Below, one piece after another: positions 20,035 through 26,139 of a stretch of 26,139 bases of DNA. Where the stretch lies: contig BJOX01000360.1 of assembly GCA_009731375.1 (NCBI GenBank), positions 170,997 through 197,135 of the forward strand, read 5' to 3'. The notes under the pieces are model-generated. The model was not told where the DNA came from, did not search any database, and saw nothing but the letters and a program-made list of their open reading frames with translations. The translations under genes were made by a program, and so were the position numbers. This DNA is from Paulinella micropora. Lineage: Eukaryota; Cercozoa; Imbricatea; Euglyphida. How positions within the stretch are numbered: the first letter of the stretch is position 1; each line of letters opens with the position of its first letter.

Positions 20035-20037
20035 ATA

Positions 20038-20107
<70 letters not shown>

Positions 20108-20165
20108 CCTACCTACCTACCTACCTACCTACCTACCTACCTATCTGTCTATCTGTCTATCTATC
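20035..20165 (+). repeat. TATC/TACC array
   Basis: The array begins right after the family 3 3' end (with a CTACCCATATATC link) and grades into TACC and TGTC. Confidence 0.95.
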
Positions 20166-20310
20166 GGCCAGGTGGAGGCGCATGTGCGCTTGTACGTTGT
20201 ACGTCGTGTGTTCTAGGCGGAGGCGCATGTGCGGTTGTACGTTGTACGTCGTGTTCTAGGCGGAGGCGCATGTGCGCTTGTACGTTGTACGTCGTGTGTT
20301 CCGCTGGTCG
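20166..20310 (+). repeat. ~45-bp tandem repeat with GGAGGCGCATGTGC
   Basis: Three units at 20174, 20219 and 20262 (periods 45 and 43). Each contains GGAGGCGCATGTGC, a GTACGTTGTACGTCGTG segment with internal GTAC...GTAC symmetry, and GTTCTAGGC or GTTCC. Single copies of the core lie at 10178 and 18940. Confidence 0.85.
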
Positions 20311-20360
20311 TCCTCCTCGGCGCGTACCCCGGAAGCATGTTACAACTTCCAGTAATTATC
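20311..20360. other. Non-repetitive spacer ending at GATA
   Basis: About 50 bases after the tandem repeat, ending CAGTAATTATCTTA before GATA units. Possibly part of the same dispersed element as the preceding tandem unit. Confidence 0.45.
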
Positions 20361-20560
20361 TTAGATAGATAGATAGATAGAAAGAAAGAAAAGAAAAGAA
20401 AAAGAAAAAGAAAAAGAAAAAGAAAAAAGAAAAAAGAAACAAGAAAAAAGAAAAAAGAAAAAAGAAAAAAAGAAAAAAGGAAAAAAGAAAAAGAAAAAGA
20501 AAAAGAAAAGAAAGAAAGGTAGGTAGGTAGGTAGGTAGGTAGATAGATAGATAGATAGTG
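20361..20560. repeat. GATA, AAAGA/GAAAAA purine tract and GGTA/GATA
   Basis: Short GATA arrays at both edges enclose about 135 bases of GAAAA-type purine repeats. Confidence 0.93.
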
Positions 20561-20644
20561 AGATAGATAGATAGTCCCGGAAGGATATTTCATGATTTTC
20601 AGTTATCTCACTATATTTCTCACTGGCTTGCTCTTTCTCTCTCT

Positions 20645-20671
20645 CCCCCCCCCCCCCCCCCCCCCCCCCCC
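20645..20671. repeat. Poly-C run at gap edge
   Basis: 27 C residues run into the gap at 20672-21324. About 65 non-repetitive bases precede it. Confidence 0.95.
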
Positions 20672-21324
20672 NNNNNNNNNNNNNNNNNNNNNNNNNNNNN
20701 NNNNNNNNNNNNNNNNNNNNNNNNNNNNNNNNNNNNNNNNNNNNNNNNNNNNNNNNNNNNNNNNNNNNNNNNNNNNNNNNNNNNNNNNNNNNNNNNNNNN
20801 NNNNNNNNNNNNNNNNNNNNNNNNNNNNNNNNNNNNNNNNNNNNNNNNNNNNNNNNNNNNNNNNNNNNNNNNNNNNNNNNNNNNNNNNNNNNNNNNNNNN
20901 NNNNNNNNNNNNNNNNNNNNNNNNNNNNNNNNNNNNNNNNNNNNNNNNNNNNNNNNNNNNNNNNNNNNNNNNNNNNNNNNNNNNNNNNNNNNNNNNNNNN
21001 NNNNNNNNNNNNNNNNNNNNNNNNNNNNNNNNNNNNNNNNNNNNNNNNNNNNNNNNNNNNNNNNNNNNNNNNNNNNNNNNNNNNNNNNNNNNNNNNNNNN
21101 NNNNNNNNNNNNNNNNNNNNNNNNNNNNNNNNNNNNNNNNNNNNNNNNNNNNNNNNNNNNNNNNNNNNNNNNNNNNNNNNNNNNNNNNNNNNNNNNNNNN
21201 NNNNNNNNNNNNNNNNNNNNNNNNNNNNNNNNNNNNNNNNNNNNNNNNNNNNNNNNNNNNNNNNNNNNNNNNNNNNNNNNNNNNNNNNNNNNNNNNNNNN
21301 NNNNNNNNNNNNNNNNNNNNNNNN
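20672..21324. other. Assembly gap (653 N)
   Basis: N run between poly-C and CT repeats. Confidence 0.99.
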
Positions 21325-21487
<163 letters not shown>

Positions 21488-21570
21488 GAGTGTTTCCACT
21501 GCGGCTGCAAGTTCCCAGCGATGAGCAGGGTATGTAAACATCTTTCTGTTTATCTATCTGTGTGTCCATG

Positions 21571-21673
21571 GAGCTTAGTGCTTCCCAGCCCGCTACCCAG
21601 TCGCCGATTGGCGCCGGGTGGAATGGATGCCTATGTCTTCGGATATGCAGAGCTGATAGACCAAACATATCTA
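21571..21673 (+). mobile_element. Family 3 element, 5'-truncated copy with flanking direct repeat
   Basis: Matches 19927-20034 with small indels (GCGCCGGG for GCGGCGGGG and a short deletion near its 5' end). It is flanked by TGTGTCCATG at 21561-21570 and 21674-21683, a likely 10-bp target-site duplication. The flanking sequence is not a TATC array, but a few TATCTATC units precede it, so the target may have been a minimal TATC stretch. Confidence 0.8.
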
Positions 21674-21683
21674 TGTGTCCATG

Positions 21684-21888
21684 TTTGTATGCGATGTATG
21701 TCCGCAGGCTCTATGTTGCTGACAGTGCTTCCCTCCACTGTCCAACACGGCATCGGTAACCCTGTCCTTGTTCCCATATAGCTGATCCCGCCCCTTCTGA
21801 CCATGACCATTATTGCTGAACATGGCTAGGCTAATTGGTCTTGTTCTGACCATGACTTACCTGTCCTGTCTAGCCATTAAGTGTGTAG
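21684..21888. other. Non-repetitive stretch
   Basis: About 200 bases without repeats; CTGACCATGAC occurs twice (near 21797 and 21846). No ORF or RNA gene can be supported. Confidence 0.5.
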
Positions 21889-22200
<312 letters not shown>

Positions 22201-22262
22201 TGGGCTCCACGTAGCTCGCTGTGTTGTCCTTCACCTGGCAACCTGGCAACTACCCTGTGTGC

Positions 22263-22668
<406 letters not shown>

Positions 22669-22679
22669 TATACGTTGTA

Positions 22680-22935
22680 TTGCAGACGAGTCATCGCCGC
22701 TCATGCCGACAGACAGGGAACTTAGCTACTACCATAGCTTAGGTCACACATTGATATCACACACACACACACAGAGACAGATAGCGTACAGACACATGAT
22801 AATACAGAGAGACATCCCCGCTTATGCCGAGCGACAAGGAAGTTAGTTAGGACCATGACTTAGGTACACATAGATGACGACAACACACACACACACACAC
22901 AGCTAACATACAGACATCACAATACAAATACGCAG
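22680..22935 (+). repeat. ~130-bp diverged tandem units with CA tracts
   Basis: Two diverged units share CCGACAGACAGGGAACTTAG / CCGAGCGACAAGGAAGTTAG, a ...ACCATGACTTAGGT-type link and a short CA run. They appear to be longer relatives of the 50-bp minisatellite that follows. Confidence 0.65.
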
Positions 22936-23840
22936 AGAGCTTTCCGTTGACGCTGATAGACAGGACACGTAGCTACTCCCACAACGCATAGATAATAGAT
23001 AAGGACACTTAGCTAAGCTACTACCATAGGCTTAGACAACGCAGAGATAATAGATGAGGACGCTTAGCTACTACCATAGGCTTAGGCAGCACATAGATAA
23101 TAGATAAGGAAACTTAGCTAAGCTACTACCATAGGCTTAGACAACGCATAGATAATAGATGAGGACACGTAGCTAGTAACATAGGCTTAGACAACGCAGA
23201 GATAATAGATGAAGAGACTTAGCTACTACCATAGGCTTAGACAAGGCATAGATAATATATGAGGACACTTAGCTACTACCATAGGCTTAGGCAGCATATA
23301 GATAATAGATAGCTACTACAATAGTAGATAGCTACTACCACAGCTTACGCAGCACATAGATAATAGACAGCTACTACAATAATAGATAGCTACTACCATA
23401 GGCTTAGACAACACATAGATAATAGATAAGGACACTTAGCTAAGCTACTACCATAGGCTTAGACAACATATAGATAATAGATGAGGACACTTAGCTACCA
23501 TAGGCTTAGACAGCACATAGATAATAGATAGCTACTACAATAATAGATAGCTACTACCATAGCTTAGGCAGCACATAGATAATAGACAGGGACACTTAGC
23601 TAAGCTACTACCATAGGCTTAGACAACACATAGATAATATATGAGGACACATAGCTACTACCATAGGCTTAGACAACACATAGATAATAGATAAGATGAG
23701 GAGACTTAGCTTAGACAAGACATAGATAATGGACAGCTGCTACCATAAGCTTAGACAACACATAGATAATGGAGAAGGACACTTAGCTAATACCATAGGG
23801 CTTAGGCGACGCATAGGTCATAGATAACACACAGAGATAG
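22936..23840 (+). repeat. 50-bp minisatellite, about 16 units
   Basis: The consensus contains ACTTAGCTACTACCATAGGC, TTAGACAACACATAGATAAT and AGATGAGGAC. Units vary by loss or gain of a GCTA step and by internal deletions (short ~35-bp forms near 23310-23400). Neither strand carries a sustained ORF, so it is non-coding. Confidence 0.9.
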
Positions 23841-24180
23841 GACGCAGACAATACAAAACAAGTACAGAGACGGACAGGGAAGTTAGCTAGTAGTATTGCG
23901 TGTGTACATGCTCGTCAACACAGAGACAGATTTCACCAGGAGAACACGACATCCACACACACACACACACACACACAGACACACACAGACACGCACACAC
24001 AGATACACACACAGACCTTGCTGCGGGCAGACACAGAACGTTAGCTGTCAGTGTGCTGCCACAGAGGACGGGACACATCAATCATCACCATTCACACACA
24101 CACACACACACAGATACCAACAGACAACACTAAACAAACGCATAGACAACACACAGATAGATAGCTCGCAGACCATACCC
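23841..24180. other. CA-rich stretch with short CA arrays
   Basis: Mixed sequence holding CA arrays at about 23953-24016 and 24092-24112. TTAGCTAGTAG and TTAGCTGTCAG suggest decayed edges of the preceding minisatellite. No gene. Confidence 0.6.
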
Positions 24181-24195
24181 AGCTTGGGTAGCCCC

Positions 24196-24196
<1 letters not shown>

Positions 24197-24227
<31 letters not shown>

Positions 24228-25074
24228 ACCACCCCCCACCCNNNNNNNNNNNNNNNNNNNNNNNNNNNNNNNNNNNNNNNNNNNNNNNNNNNNNNNNNNN
24301 NNNNNNNNNNNNNNNNNNNNNNNNNNNNNNNNNNNNNNNNNNNNNNNNNNNNNNNNNNNNNNNNNNNNNNNNNNNNNNNNNNNNNNNNNNNNNNNNNNNN
24401 NNNNNNNNNNNNNNNNNNNNNNNNNNNNNNNNNNNNNNNNNNNNNNNNNNNNNNNNNNNNNNNNNNNNNNNNNNNNNNNNNNNNNNNNNNNNNNNNNNNN
24501 NNNNNNNNNNNNNNNNNNNNNNNNNNNNNNNNNNNNNNNNNNNNNNNNNNNNNNNNNNNNNNNNNNNNNNNNNNNNNNNNNNNNNNNNNNNNNNNNNNNN
24601 NNNNNNNNNNNNNNNNNNNNNNNNNNNNNNNNNNNNNNNNNNNNNNNNNNNNNNNNNNNNNNNNNNNNNNNNNNNNNNNNNNNNNNNNNNNNNNNNNNNN
24701 NNNNNNNNNNNNNNNNNNNNNNNNNNNNNNNNNNNNNNNNNNNNNNNNNNNNNNNNNNNNNNNNNNNNNNNNNNNNNNNNNNNNNNNNNNNNNNNNNNNN
24801 NNNNNNNNNNNNNNNNNNNNNNNNNNNNNNNNNNNNNNNNNNNNNNNNNNNNNNNNNNNNNNNNNNNNNNNNNNNNNNNNNNNNNNNNNNNNNNNNNNNN
24901 NNNNNNNNNNNNNNNNNNNNNNNNNNNNNNNNNNNNNNNNNNNNNNNNNNTTTGTGTTGTGTGTGTGTGTGTTATGTGTGTGTGTTGTGTGTGTGTGGGG
25001 TGTGTGTGGGGGGTGTGGGGGGGGGGGGGGTGTGTGGGGGGGGGGGGGGGGGTGGGGGGGGGGGGGGGGGGGGT

Positions 25075-25120
<46 letters not shown>
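24197..25120. repeat. Poly-C, 709-base gap, GT and poly-G tract
   Basis: A C run (24197-24227), N at 24242-24950, then GT units grading into long G runs (25014-25120). G runs of this length can form quadruplexes and commonly break assemblies. Confidence 0.93.
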
Positions 25121-25122
<2 letters not shown>

Positions 25123-25690
25123 AACACACATGACGTATGGTGTTGTTTTTTTTGTAGAGAACCCAGGAACGCGGTAGGAGGAGGAGGAAGGGGAGGAGGA
25201 GGAGGAGGAGGAGGAGCAGCAGCAGCAGCAACAACACAGATATTTATTTTTGTTATAGAGGACCAGGAGGGCGTGGGGAGGGGAGGAGGATGAGGAGGAG
25301 GAGCAGGAGCAGGAGGAGGAGCAGGAGGAGCAGCAGCAGCAGGAGGAGGAGGAGGAGGAAGAAGAAGAAGAACAAAGATATGATGTTGTTTTTGTTATAG
25401 AGAACCAGGGAGGGCGTGGGGATGGGGAGGAGGAGGAGGAGGAGGAGGAAGGAGGAAGAGGAGGAAGAGGAGGAAGAGGAGGATGAGGAGGAGGAAGAAC
25501 ACACACAGATATGTTGTTGTTTCTGTTACAGAGAACCCGGGAGGGTGTGGGGAGGGGGAGGAGGAGGAGGAGGGGGAGAAAGAGGAGGAGGAGGAGGGGG
25601 AGAAAGAGGAAGAGGAAGAGGAAGCAGTGCTGCGCTTGAACAGGGAGGAGCACGAGGACGAGCACGAGCAGCAAGGTGAAGCAAGGCTCT
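25121..25690. repeat. ~100-140-bp repeat: TTGTTATAGAGAACC plus GGA tract, four units
   Basis: Four units, with the GAGAACC/GAGGACC word at about 25157, 25258, 25400 and 25531, each preceded by a T-rich stretch and TAG or CAG and followed by a GGGCGTGGGG-like word and a GGA/GCA triplet tract of variable length. Open frames in the GGA parts are repeat artefacts. Confidence 0.82.
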
Positions 25691-25706
25691 CTGTCTCTAT
25701 CTCTCT

Positions 25707-25747
25707 ATGTATGTATGTATGTATGTATGTATGTATGTATGTATATT

Positions 25748-25781
<34 letters not shown>

Positions 25782-25842
25782 TGTATGTATGTATGCATGC
25801 ATGTATGTATGTATGTATGTATTGTATGTATGTATGTATGTA
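25707..25842. repeat. (ATGT)n array
   Basis: TATG units with TTTATATA and GCATGCATG interruptions. Confidence 0.95.
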
Positions 25843-25875
25843 TGGTCTCCCGTCTTTACTCGTCGTTTTCATTTG

Positions 25876-25876
<1 letters not shown>

Positions 25877-25965
<89 letters not shown>
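25877..25965. repeat. CT array with central TA tract
   Basis: CT units, about 19 bases of TA, TATC and CT units again. Confidence 0.93.
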
Positions 25966-26025
25966 GTTTCCGGGGAGTCAGCGCAAGTCAAGCAAAGCAG
26001 GAGGAGAGGGAGGGGGAATGAGGAA

Positions 26026-26139
26026 GGAGAACAAGGGAAGGAGGAGGGAGAACAGGGAGGGGGCAAGGAGGAGGGAGAACAAGGAGGGGGGAAGGAGGAG
26101 GGAGAACAAGAAGGGGGAAAGGAGGAGGGAAAACAAGGA
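26026..26139. repeat. 27-bp purine minisatellite, at least 4 units
   Basis: Unit resembles GGGAGAACAAGGAGGGGG plus AAGGAGGA, 27 bp, repeated to the window edge with small variants. It continues beyond the window. Confidence 0.85.

Overview
This is a eukaryotic, non-coding, simple-repeat-saturated stretch. It contains tetranucleotide arrays hundreds of bases long (TATC/GATA, CAAT, CATA), long CA/GT, CT, GTT and CAT/CAC tracts, a 113-base A run, several minisatellites and nine runs of N where assembly failed in such tracts. The one substantial gene is the single ORF of a non-LTR retrotransposon with a reverse transcriptase, a CCHC knuckle and a C-terminal restriction-like endonuclease. These features rule out a bacterium. 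The host cannot be named from sequence alone: an animal is my first guess, while algae and oomycetes also carry such elements.

Layout. 1-1250: pyrimidine tract, ATTCATC-like repeats and a 40-bp minisatellite. 1251-2888: TATC and CAAT arrays enclosing a 21-bp minisatellite. 2889-3349: two head-to-tail copies of a ~546-bp non-coding element (here 'family 2'). 3649-4740: CAAT-rich higher-order repeats. 4741-9163: GATA arrays holding minus-strand 3'-end copies of the retrotransposon (family 1), a complete minus-strand family 2 copy, a truncated family 3 copy and four copies of a 50-bp spacer. 9164-11632: CT, TATC, ATT and CAT/CAC tracts. 11633-15950: a 421-bp truncated family 1 copy joined directly to a full-length family 1 element. 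15951-19212: TATC/GATA, CATA, poly-A, GAA, GTT and CA tracts. 19213-20034: the longest family 3 copy, followed by a 45-bp tandem repeat. 20383-22670: AAAGA, C, CT, GTT and GT tracts with a short family 3 copy flanked by a direct repeat. 22680-23840: a ~50-bp minisatellite. 23900-26139: CA, C/G and GGA tracts, ATGT repeats and a 27-bp minisatellite.

Main biological point. Families 1, 2 and 3 are unrelated internally, yet wherever their 3' ends can be read in an array they run straight into TATC repeats, always oriented so that the element strand reads (TATC)n. Families 1 and 2 also share the terminal 12-mer CGAYATCTCATC. The simplest model is an endonuclease-type LINE that targets TATC microsatellites and mobilises a short non-autonomous partner through a shared 3' tail. 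I see no host protein-coding gene and no convincing structural RNA gene.
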